Source of the DNA: Sternotherus odoratus
Lineage: Eukaryota > Chordata > Testudines > Kinosternidae
DNA length: 64,000 nt
Direction of reading: 5' to 3'
NCBI GenBank assembly: GCA_032164245.1
Contig: JAVMKO010000178.1
Location: 186,001-250,000, forward strand
A program made the translations under genes and the position numbers. Under the pieces are notes generated by a model, which saw only the letters and a list, made by a program, of their open reading frames with translations, ran no database searches and had not been told where the DNA came from. Positions 20,713 to 30,200 of the stretch are shown one piece after another (positions within the stretch are counted from its first letter, which is position 1; every line of letters begins with the position of its first letter).

Positions 20713-21494
20713 TGTGACGAAGTGGGAGTACTGTGTGTGTGTGCCTCAGTTTCCCCTATGCATTTCTTAAGTCTCTATGTGAAGGGATAGGGGCTAATGC
20801 TGGAAGCAAGGAGGCAACACCCTCCCCTCTGTGCATCCCTGGAAGCTGTAACCTGACCTCAGGTGGGGGAGGGAGGTCAGGTAACACCTGAAGCCCGGGA
20901 AAGGAACAAAGGAGCAGGAAGTGGCTAGAGAGGGGGTTTTGGGTCAGTCTGGGTCTGGGTCTAGCTGGGAAGAGGGAGAGAAGCCATCTGGCTCTCTGGC
21001 CCAAGATGGATCCAGCAGAGGGCTCACGCTCTTTCGCTGCATGGTCTGTGTTGGACCAGATGAAAGTCATCGAATAAACCTGGGGGAGAAGCAGGAGCCC
21101 AGAATCTGGGTCTCACCTCCTGGCACACCCCAGAAAGGCCTAACTGGATGGACCCTGTTTGGACTGAGAAGCTGTGAGTTGGATGGTGTTCCTGACATCT
21201 CAAATAAACCGTCTATTCTGCTGGCTGGCTGAGAGTCACGTCTGACTGTGGATTTGGGGTGCAGAACCCATGGGCTCCCCCAGGACCCCGCCCAGGCGGG
21301 CTTGCTGGGGGAAGCACACGGAGGGGCAGAAGGTGCTGAATGCTCCGAGGACAGACCCAGGAAGGTGGAAGTGGGGACCCCTGAAGCTCCTGGCCTGGGA
21401 AACAGGCTGTGTACGGAGAAGGGGCCCTTCACGCGGAGTCCGGTCTGGCTTCCTAGGGAGCGGTTCCAGACCATCGCCCGGGCGCTCCGTGACA
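20713..21494 (+). mobile_element. Solo LTR between TRAPPC1 and KCNAB3
   Basis: Full copy of the family at 2248: it starts TGTGACGAAG, ends GCTCCGTGACA, and is flanked by perfect CCAGG (20708-20712 and 21495-21499). It carries two AATAAA motifs ('catcgaataaacc' and 'ctcaaataaaccg') about 140 bp apart, so it could end a transcript running from TRAPPC1. No internal region is present. Confidence 0.9.
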
Positions 21495-21721
21495 CCAGGG
21501 CATTAGTTTTTTGCACGCGGCCGGTGGTTTAATTCCCCGCCAGCCCCAAATCGCCGGATATGAGCGGCGCCCGCAGCAGCTGGGCCAGTGGCGTGAACCC
21601 GGCGGAGGCGGGTGCTCCAGGGGCATGTGGCTGGCATGTGGGGGATTAGTTTGGGGTACCCTGCTCCCCTATAAGGCCATCACAGGCCTGCGGGGGAGTA
21701 CAAACCCAGTCCCCCAACTGC

Positions 21722-22092
21722 TAGCTCCCACTCCCCTCCCGGAGCTGGGGAGAGAACCCAGGCGTCCTGGCTCCCAGCCCCCCCTGCTCTAACCCACCAG
21801 CCCCCACTCCCCTCCCGGAGCTGGGGAGAGAACCCAGGCGTCCTGGCTCCCAGCCCCCCCTGCTCTAACCCACCAGCCCCCACTCCCCTCCCAGAGCCGG
21901 GGAGAGAACCCAGGAGTCCTGGCTCCCAGCCCCCCCTGCTCTAACCCACCAGCCCCCACCCCCCTCCAAGAGCCGGGGAGAGAACCCAGGCATCCTGGCT
22001 CCCAGCCCCCCCTGCTCTAACCACCAGCCCCCACTCCCCTCCCAGAGCCGGGGAGAGAACTCAGGAGTCCTGGCTCCCAGCCCTCCCAGGCT
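21722..22092 (-). repeat. MIR-head tandem array, inverted orientation
   Basis: About five units on the minus strand, seen as 'gagagaacccaggcgtcctg' on the + strand. Unit length is about 75 bp and small indels separate copies. Confidence 0.85.
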
Positions 22093-22399
22093 CCTGGTGA
22101 GTTATTGCCTTGGTGAACCCACAGAGGGGGGGATGCCTGGACACCCCAGGATGATCTCACCCCCACACGCTGCGAGGGGGCCCTTCCCCTCCCCGGCAGA
22201 TGCCCCCTTTCCCCTCCCCCACCGTCTCTGAGCCACTCTCAGCTGTTGGCCGCTTGTTCCCTTAAGCAGCTTAGCTAATCTGGTCACTCCGGGCAGCTGC
22301 TGTCATGGTGATATGGGGGGGGGCCTTGCTTGGCGGAGGGGTCTGCCTAGCAGGGGGTGCTGGGTGAAAAGGGGGGCTCTCGGGGTGTCTAAAACTGGG

Positions 22400-22830
22400 T
22401 GCCTCAGGGTTCCCAAAAATCACTGAGCTGTGAAAACGAGGGACCCCTGGTGAAAAATCATTTCCATTGTGAAAATCTCTTGTGAGACAGGGACCACTCG
22501 TGAAAAATCATGGGGGAAATCACTGGCCTCTGGTGAGACTCAGGGACCACTCGTGAAAACCACTGGGGCTTGTAAGACAGGTCTCTTGTGAACATCAGTG
22601 TCTATGGATGAAAATCACGGTCCTCGTGTGAAAAGGGTGAAAAATCATCAGTCTCTTGTGAAAATCTCGAGCCTTTTAGGAGAATCCCAGGTCTCTGATG
22701 CGAGTCAGGGACCCCTCGTGACAATCACAGTCCTCTTGTGCAGAGGGGAGACCTCTCGTAAAAACCACGGGCCGCTTGGGAAAATCTCCCGGCTCTTGTG
22801 AGACCCAGTCCTTGTGAAAACACGGCTGGT
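22400..22830 (+). repeat. Degenerate tandem repeat around 'gtgaaaatcac'
   Basis: Repeated phrases 'ctcttgtgaaaatc', 'gggaccactcgtgaaaa' and 'cttgtgagac' recur every 35-45 bp, with strong divergence. No gene is present. It is an old minisatellite. Confidence 0.6.
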
Positions 22831-23200
22831 GAGAATCCACTGCCTGGGGGAAGGGTGCTGGGGTCCCTGCCCCTCCGTGCCCCTTACAGTGGGGGGCAGG
22901 GCAGTTTACATGCCACAGTCCCTATAGCCCGGGATGGGGGGAGCGGAAGAGGGGGGCATGGTGTGGGGAGGGGCAGGGCCTGTGGAGTAGGTAGGGAGAG
23001 GCGATCACCCTGCCAGGGCTCCCCTTGCTATGGGGGTTCACCACCGGAAGGGCTGATGGGGGGACGTGCCCCTTGGGGGTAGCGAGGGGGAGTCATGGTT
23101 AATGAGGCACGGTAAGGAGAGGGGGGGTCACAGGGGCACCGCATGGCAGCTGCCCAGTCTCCCGGGCTAAGCCGGCTCCACGTGGCTTCCCGGGGCGGGG
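22831..23200 (+). other. Unique GC-rich sequence upstream of the alternative KCNAB3 exon
   Basis: No gene or repeat recognised. It may be part of the promoter region of the exon at 23637, given the rising CpG content toward 23.2 kb. Confidence 0.3.
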
Positions 23201-23204
23201 AGAG

Positions 23205-23635
23205 TGTCCGGGCGGCGGGAGCCAAGCGCGCCCAGGGCGCACGGGGGAGAAGCAGCAGGGCGCACGGGGGAGAAGGAGCAGGGCGCATGGGGGAGAAGGA
23301 GCAGGGCGCACGGGGGAGAAGGAGCAGGGCGCACGGGGAGCCGGCGCTCCAAGACCCGGGCGATAACACGCAGGGCGCTCCAAGACCCGGGCGCACGGAG
23401 GAAAAGACGTCAGGTGCTCCAAGACTCGGTCGCAGGGGGGAGAGGGCGCAGGGCGCACCAGGACCGGGGCGCTCCAAGACCCGGGCGCACGGAGGAGCCG
23501 GTTCGGGGCACTCCAAGACCCGGGCGCACGGAGGAGCCGGCGCGGGGCGCTCCAACACCTAGGCGCACGGAGGAGCCGGCGTGGGGCGCTCCAAGACCCG
23601 GGCGCACGGAGGAGCCGGCGCAGGGCGCACCGGGC
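23205..23635 (+). repeat. GC-rich minisatellite just upstream of alternative first exon
   Basis: Two interleaved motifs: a unit of about 24 bp, 'gcgcacgggggagaaggagc', then one of about 39 bp, 'ggcgctccaagacccgggcg' plus 'cacggaggagccgg'. CpGs are frequent and preserved. The array ends within a few bases of the ATG at 23637, so it would make up the 5' UTR or core promoter of any transcript starting here. Confidence 0.85.
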
Positions 23636-23636
23636 C

Positions 23637-23929
23637 ATGTTTGCCACCTCCTCGCGGGGGGCCGTGGGGCGCGGCGCGGCGGGGGCCAAGCTCAGTGTGG
23701 ACGAGCTCTACGGGCTGCCCGGCGCCAAGAAGGGCAAAGGTGGGCGGGGCGAGGGTGGGCGGCGGCGCAGCCAGGGGGGCCCAACAGGGCGGGACCCGGC
23801 GCTCACCCCGGGCCAGGTGCTGGAGGCGGCGCGGCGGCTGCTGGAGCGGCGGCAGCTGGAGAGTTACCTGCTGGAGACGGGGCTGCCGGCCGGGGAGCTG
23901 CAGAGCGCCCGCCCCGCCATGGGCTACAG
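23637..23929 (+). CDS. KCNAB3: Candidate alternative first coding exon of KCNAB3
   Basis: An ATG opens a frame of 97 codons plus 2 nt ending ...SARPAMGY before a 'cag|gtaggg' donor. The last codons, ATGGGCTACAG, mirror the end of the canonical exon 1, ATGAAGTACAG, followed by the same donor and the same phase 2. Splicing to exon 2 at 28373 would give ...[14 protein letters not shown], so a 425-aa isoform. The N-terminus (MFATSSRGAVGRGAAGAKLS) has a basic stretch (KKGKGGRG, GGRRRSQ) and a possible helix with 'EAARRLLERRQLESYLLE'. Alternative first exons are well known for the Kv-beta genes KCNAB1 and KCNAB2. An internal 'aag|gtgggc' could also act as a donor, but would need another acceptor. 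I do not recognise the peptide from any protein. Confidence 0.55.
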
Positions 23930-24213
23930 GTAGGGGGCACCACCGGGGGGGGGGCAGAGGAGAAAAGGGAGGGTCCTGGGAGGGGAATCCCAAAGCAGGT
24001 GCGGGGTACTGGGGGTGGGTGCCACTGCAGGGTATAGGGGGCACCTTTCACCTGCCTCACCCCCTCCATGCCATGGGGTTCTGTGCACCCCACTTTCCCT
24101 CTCCCCCCTCCAACTGGACCCCTATTTTGTAGGCTGTAAGGGCTGGGTATCCCCCCCCCCGTAAGCCACGACCCCTGTCCCTGTTGGGGCACCCCCTGAT
24201 ACTGGGGGGCTCT

Positions 24214-24259
24214 ATGCAAATGAGGCATCCCTATACCAAGGAGTGGGGGTGATTTGCAT
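24214..24259. promoter_or_regulatory. Pair of inverted POU octamers
   Basis: ATGCAAAT (24214-24221) and its reverse complement ATTTGCAT (24252-24259) lie 30 bp apart, about 300 bp after the alternative first exon. The first is extended as ATGCAAATGAGG. A related ATGCTAATGAGG occurs in front of the canonical first exon at 26958. Function is inferred from motif only. Confidence 0.35.
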
Positions 24260-24657
24260 AACATGGCACCACCGGGGAAGGAGCAAAATCAGGCCCGCTC
24301 CCTCGCCATGGCAACCAGATTCGTGGGGGGTGGCGGTTAGGGGGCAGTGACCCGCACATTTGCGGGGGTCACTAGTGAATCAATGAGGGGCCTCCAGCGC
24401 TTTCACTAGCATGAGCCCCGAGGGCGGGGCGAAGTCCGGGCGTTAAGGACGTCCATTTCACCTTAACTCTGCCCCCCGCCTATGCGTTTGGCTACAGCCC
24501 CCTCGTCGGCTGGGTTCGAGACTCTAGAACCCCGGAACAGACCCCTTTCTTGTGAGCTGGGGAGGAGGCTGGTCACAACAGTAGGTTGTTATCCCCTAGG
24601 CAGATCCAGACACCCCAGGCCGGGGCGGGGGCATGTGAATGTCAAGAATCTGGACAA

Positions 24658-25335
24658 CTGGGTTCTTAGCCTTTCCTCTGGGAGGGCAGTGGGGGCTGGT
24701 GGGTCAGAGTAGGGGGGGCTGGGAACCAGGACTCCTGGGTTCTCTCCCCGGCTCTGGGAGAGAAGTGGGGGCTGGTGGGTTAGAGCACGGTGGGCTGGGA
24801 GCCCGGACTCCTGGGTTCTCTCCCTGGCTCTGGGAGGAGAGTGGGGGCTGGTGGGTCAGAGCAGGGGGGGCTGGGAGCCAGGACTCCTGGGTTCTCTCCC
24901 CAGCTCTGGGAGGGCAGTGGGAGCTGGTGGGTTAGAGCAGGGGGGGCTGGGAGCCAGGACTCCTGGGTCCTCTCCCCACCTCTGGAAGGGGAGTGGGGCC
25001 TAGCGGTTAGAGCAGGAGGCGGTTGGGCGCCAGGACTCCTGGGTTCTCTCCCCAGCTCTGGGAGGGGAGTGGGGGCTGGTGGGTCAGAGCAGGGGGGGCT
25101 GGGAGCCAGGACTCCTGGGTTCTCTCCCTGGCTCTGGGAGGGTAGTGGGGCCTAGCGGTTAGAGCGGGAGGCGGTTGGGCGCCAGGACTCCTGGGTCCTC
25201 TCCCTGGCTCTGGGAGGGGAGTGGGGCCTAGCGGTTAGAGCGGGAGGCAGTTGGGCGCCAGGACTCCTGGGTTCTCTCCCTGGCTCTGGGAGGGGAGTGG
25301 GGGCTGGTGGGTGTACAGAAGGGGGGCTGGGAGTC
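24658..25335 (+). repeat. MIR-head tandem array (main + strand array)
   Basis: About nine copies of a 75-bp unit: 'gggagccaggactcctgggt', 'tctctccccggctctgggag', then 'gtgggggctggtgggttaga' and 'gcagggggg'. The order (ggttagagc, gagccaggactcctgggttc, ccggctctg) is that of the tRNA-related head of MIR/CORE-SINEs. One solitary copy at 27626-27800 continues into a MIR-like core and tail, supporting this origin. Some units keep 'cctagcggttagagc', closer to the ancestral head. Confidence 0.85.
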
Positions 25336-25727
25336 AAGTGGAGCACCCTTGCTGGTCAGAGACCCCACGTGCCCCCAACATCCTCCCCCCCACACACGCA
25401 AATCCCTCCCAATCTGTCCCTTACCTGAGTGTGGCCCTGCCACCTGGTGTCCTGCCACCGAGCCTAATCGGGGGTGACAGACGCTGGCACTGCCCCTCCC
25501 ACAAGCACCCCCAGAGATGCTAAAAGGGGTTCTCAGACTGGGGGGTTGAGCCCCGAGCGTCTTCCCCCCGCAACCCTGCACCCCACTTTCCCCCAGCATT
25601 GATAATGGGGTTGAATATATTTAAATGTGTTTCATATTTACAAGGGGGGGTCACCAGTGCAAGCAACACCCCCCCACACACAGCCCCCGAGACCCTACCA
25701 TAACACACACAGCCCCCGCATCCCGGT
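25336..25727 (+). other. Intron sequence, nothing recognised
   Basis: C-rich sequence between two MIR-head arrays, upstream of canonical exon 1 and inside the first intron of the alternative transcript. No exon candidate with good splice sites and conserved reading was seen. Confidence 0.4.
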
Positions 25728-25990
25728 GGGTTAGAGCCTGGGGGTGGGGCTGGGAGCCAGGACTCCTGGGTTCTCTCCCCGGCTCTGGGAGGGGAGTGGG
25801 GGGCTGGTGGTCAGAGCAGCGGGGGCTGGGAGCCAGGACTCCTGGGTTCTCTCCCCGGCTCTGGGAGGGGAGTGGGGTCTAGTGGTTAGAGCAGGGGGGG
25901 CTGGGAACCAGGACGCCTGGGTTCTCTCCCCGGCTCTGGGAGGGGGGTGGGGGCTGGTGGTTAGAGCCGGGGGGGGGGCTGGGAGCCAGG
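25728..25990 (+). repeat. MIR-head tandem units
   Basis: Three to four 75-bp units as at 24658, + orientation, with variants such as 'ccaggacgcctgggttctct'. Confidence 0.8.
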
Positions 25991-26207
25991 CTGTTGCAGG
26001 GGGGTCCCTGCTGGAAAGAGGGTTTGGGGGAGGGGTTTGAACTCAGGGCCTTGCACACCCCACACGTCTCCCCACAGGACAGCATGTTTGTGGGGGCGGG
26101 GAGGGGGCCTTACCCGACAGCCAGGGGCTGCCTCTCTCCCTTCTCCCTGCAGCGCCTCTTACAGCCACATGGTGGAGCCATTTCCACATCAATGGGGAAA
26201 GGTTCTG

Positions 26208-26868
26208 CCCCCCCTCCCAGAGCCGGGCAGAGAACCCAGGAGTCCTGGCCCCCAGCCCCCCCTGCTCTAACCCACCAGCCCCCACTCCCCTCCCAGAGCC
26301 AGGGAGAGAACCCAGGCGTCCTGGCTCCCAGCCCCCCCTGCTCTAACCCACCAGCCCCCACTCCCCTCCCAGAGCCAGGGAGAGAACCCAGGCGTCCTGG
26401 CTCCCAGCCCCCCCTGCTCTAACCCACCAGCCCCCACTCCCCTTCCAGAGCTGGGGAGAGAACCCAGGAGTCCTGGCTCCCAGCCCCCCCTGCTCTGACC
26501 CACCAGCCCCCACTCAGCTCCCAGAGCCGGGGAGAGAACCCAGGAGTCCTGGCCCCCAGCCCCCTCTCCTCTAACCCACCAACCCCCACTCCTCTCCCAG
26601 AGCTGGGGAGAGAACCCAGGAGTCCCGGCTCCCAGCCCCCCTGCTCCAACCCACCAGCCCCCACTCCCCTCCCAGAGCTGGGGAGAGAACCCAGGAGTCC
26701 CGGCTCCCAGCCCCCCTGCTCCAACCCACCAGCCCCCACTCCACTCCCAGAGCCGGGCAGAGAACCCAGGAGTCCTGGCTCCCAGCCCCCCTGCTCCAAC
26801 CCACCAACCCGCACTCCCCTCCCAGAGCCGGGCAGAGAACCCAGGAGTCCGGGCTCTCAGCCCCGCCC
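26208..26868 (-). repeat. MIR-head tandem array, inverted orientation
   Basis: About nine units read on the minus strand ('gagagaacccaggagtcctg' on +). It ends about 350 bp before the canonical KCNAB3 start codon. Opposed to the + arrays at 24658 and 25728, it creates long near-perfect inverted repeats. Confidence 0.85.
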
Positions 26869-26957
26869 ACCCCGCTCCCGTCCTAAAGCTGCCAATCCCT
26901 GTGCTTCCCTCCCGCCCCCCCCCATCCCATGCCCTGGAGCAGTGGGCGGTGCCTGGT

Positions 26958-26969
26958 ATGCTAATGAGG
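26958..26969 (+). promoter_or_regulatory. POU/octamer-like site in the KCNAB3 promoter region
   Basis: ATGCTAATGAGG lies 261 bp before the canonical ATG, downstream of a GC-box-like 'gtgggcggt'. It differs by one base from the extended octamer at 24214. KCNAB3 is neural in mammals, where POU factors are plausible regulators; the link is inference. Confidence 0.3.
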
Positions 26970-27218
26970 ACGAGACTGCTCTGCACTGTGCCGCGAACCG
27001 CTCCGGGACTTGGGGGGTGGGGGTCGCTCTCTGCCCCCTTTATCCCCCCACCAACCCCACTCGCCCCCCTCCCCCGCTCGACCTCCCCCCCCTCCCCCAC
27101 AGCCACCCCGGATTCCCGGCGGACCCCTCCGGGGGAGAAAGGAGGGGGGGCTGCAGTCACCCTAAGGTGAAGAGCCGGCGTCCCCCGGGGGGCCCAGCCC
27201 CCCCATTGCGCTGGAGCC

Positions 27219-30200
27219 ATGCAGGTCTCCATCGCCTGCACCGAGCAGAACCTGCGGAGCCGCAGCACCGAGGAGCGGCTCTGCGCGGGGGGGCGCGGGG
27301 TGCCGGCCCCGGGGGGGCCCGGCAATGGGGGGCACCCGCCCCCCAAGGGGGTGCGGGGCCTGGCGGGGCTGCGGGCCCCCGGGCAGCACCTGCCCCACAT
27401 CGCGTTCCTGCTGCGGGAGTCCACGGGGCTGGCCACCGGCATGAAGTACAGGTAGGGGGGGCTGGGGAAGGGGAAGTTGGGGGCTGGGGGGGGCAGGGGA
27501 AGTGGGGGGGGGGCTGGGGGCAGGGGAAGTGGGAGGGGTGGGGGGAGTTAGGGGGCGTTGGGGGTCTGCTGAGGGGAACATGGAAAAGCATAAGAGCTCC
27601 TGCCTCAGTTCGGGGGGAGGGGGAGGCCAGGACTCCTGGGTTCTCTCCCCGGCTCTGGGAGGGGAGGGGGCCTGGTGGTTAGAGCAGGGGGGGCTGGAGC
27701 CAGGACTCCTGCCTTTGTTCCCCCCCCCCCTCCCCAAGCTGTGTGATCTCTGGCACGGCCTGTGGTCAGTGCCTCGGTTTCCCCTCTCTGGGCGCTGGTG
27801 CCAGCCGGAGCAGCCGCAGCGAGCGAGAAGTTGCTGTGAAAAGCTCCGATACCGAGGCCGACCCCAGGCCTCCGCGTCACCGGGACGGAGCAGGGTGGGG
27901 GGCGCCGGACTGAGACCGGGCCCTCGCCGAAATGCGCCCACCTCTGGGGCGGGGCGGCGGGTGACCCGAGGACCCCTCGCCCAGCACTGAGATGCGCCCA
28001 CCTCTGGGGCGGGGCGGCGGGTGACCCGGGGACCCCTCGCCCGGCGCTGAGATGCGCCCACCTCTGGGGCGGGGTGGGACCCGGGGACCCCTCGCCCGGC
28101 GCTGAGATGCGCCCACCTCTGGGGTGGGGCGGCGGGTGACCCGGGGACCCCTCGCCCGGCACCGAGATGCGTCCACCTCTGGGGCGGGGCGGCGGGGGAC
28201 CCGGGGACCCCTCGCCCGGCGCGGAGATGCGCCCACCTCTGGGGCGGGGCGGCGGGTGACCCGGGGACCCCTCGCCCGGCGCTGAGATGCGCCCACCTCT
28301 GGGGCGGGGCGGCGGGTTATGCAGGGATAACCTGTAACCCCCGCGCCCCCAATTCTGCTCTTTCTCCTGCAGGAATCTGGGTAAATCCGGGCTCCGTGTG
28401 TCCTGCCTTGGACTTGGTGAGTTCTGGGGTTGGGGGCAGGTGGGTGGCATGGGGGGGATCCCTGCAGGACTTGGGGGTCACTGGGGGGAAGTAGAGCCCC
28501 CCCCCTACTCATATCCCTGATTCTCTCTCTGCAGGCACCTGGGTGACCTTTGGCTCCCAGATCTCTGATGAGGTGAGTTGGGGGTCAGCTGTGGGTCCCT
28601 GTGGGATCCTGGGGGGTCCGGGGGGGGGCAGAGTTGTGGGTCCCTGGCCTGACTCAGCTCTCTGCCCCCCTAGACGGCGGAGAACGTGATGACCATCGCC
28701 TACGAGAACGGGGTGAACCTCTTTGACACAGCCGAGGTCTACGCTTCCGGGAAGTAGGTGTCCCACCCCCTGCAGGGGAGAACCCAGGAGTCCTGGCTCC
28801 CAGCCCCCCCTGCTCTAACCCACCGGCCCCCGCTCCCCTCCCAGAGCCAGGGAGAGAACCCAGGAGTCCTGGCTCCCAGCCCCCCCTGCTCCAACCCACC
28901 AGCCCCCACTCCCATCCCAGAGCTGGGGAGAGAACCCAGGAGTCCTGGTGGGGGAGGGGGGACTCGTTCTCTTTCTCTATTTTCTCTTTTTCTTTTTTCC
29001 CTTCAGGGCAGAAAAGACCCTGGGCAACATCCTGCGGAGCAAAGGCTGGAGGTAACCCGCCCCCCCCCAACCTCCCTTCCGCAGGGGGGCGCTGTGGGGC
29101 AGGGACCGGGGTCGGGGGGCTCCGGCCGGGGGGGCTGGGCGGTGGGTCTAACCTGCCTCCCTTTCTTCCCCCAGGCGCTCCAGCTACGTAGTCACCACCA
29201 AGATCTACTGGGGCGGCCAGTGAGTACCCAGAATGCCATGGGGCTGGGGGGGGCAATGGGGCAGGGGGCCTGTCCCCTTTAGGGGGCACCGGCTCTCCCC
29301 CGGCCCCACGTTTATCAATGAGACGAGCTTCCCAGGTCTCAGCCCAACGGGGGAGGGGGGAGAGGCTGAGCTGGCCATGGGCCCTGAGGGGTAGTTTAGG
29401 GGGACCCCCCACCCCCATCTCTTAATCTCTTCCCCCCCCAGGGCGGAGACGGAGCGGGGCCTCTCCCGGAAGCACATCATTGAGGGTGAGATATGGGGGG
29501 GGGTGAAGCTGGGGGGGGTAAGGGGGAGTGGCGGGGCAGGGTTTGGGCTGATGGGGGGGAGGGGAGGGAAGGGGGCAGCAGGAGAGGGGTGTGGAGCGGA
29601 ATGGGGGGGCCTGGGCGAGTGGGGGGCTGTCAGGGCATCAGGATGGGGGGCTGGGTCGGGGGGCTGTCGGGAGGGGGAGCGGGATGGGGGGGGTCTGTGC
29701 AGGTGGGGGGCAGTCAGGAAGGGGCACCCCAGGGATCTCCATCCCTGGGGGGGAGTCTGGGGGGTGGCAGGATTCAGGGTTCCAGGTGGGGTTTGGGGGG
29801 TCCCTGTGCCCCCCCTCCTGACCCCTGTGTGCCCCCCCCCAGGGCTGAGGGGGTCGCTGGAGCGGCTGCAGCTGGAGTACGTCGATATCGTCTTCGCCAA
29901 CCGCATGGACGCCAACAGCCCCATGGAAGGTGGGCTCCTCCCCCTGTCCCACTGGCTCCTCCCCCTGCCCCACTGGCTCCGCCACCTCCGCGCCTCTCCC
30001 CCCTTCCCATCTGGGGCGCCCCTATCCCAGCACCGAGAGCCCTCATGCGTGTGTGTGTGTGTGACCCCCCCAGGAGATGTTGGGGGGGTTGTGGGGGGCT
30101 GGGCCCCCCATATCTCCCTCTCACCTCCGTCTGCTTCCCCCCGCAGAGCATGACCCCAACTTCCGCCTACTGCTGCTGGAAGGTACTGGAGAGACCCCTC

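Noticed and set aside
26037..26200. Extra KCNAB3 5' exon after 'tctccctgcag' near 26151
   Set aside because: The acceptor looks good but the following sequence has no conserved peptide and no donor in a phase compatible with exon 2.
26267..27442. 391-codon minus frame and similar long frames across KCNAB3
   Set aside because: Antisense shadow of the MIR-head array and of KCNAB3 exon 1; its repeated peptide is the 75-bp unit in translation.
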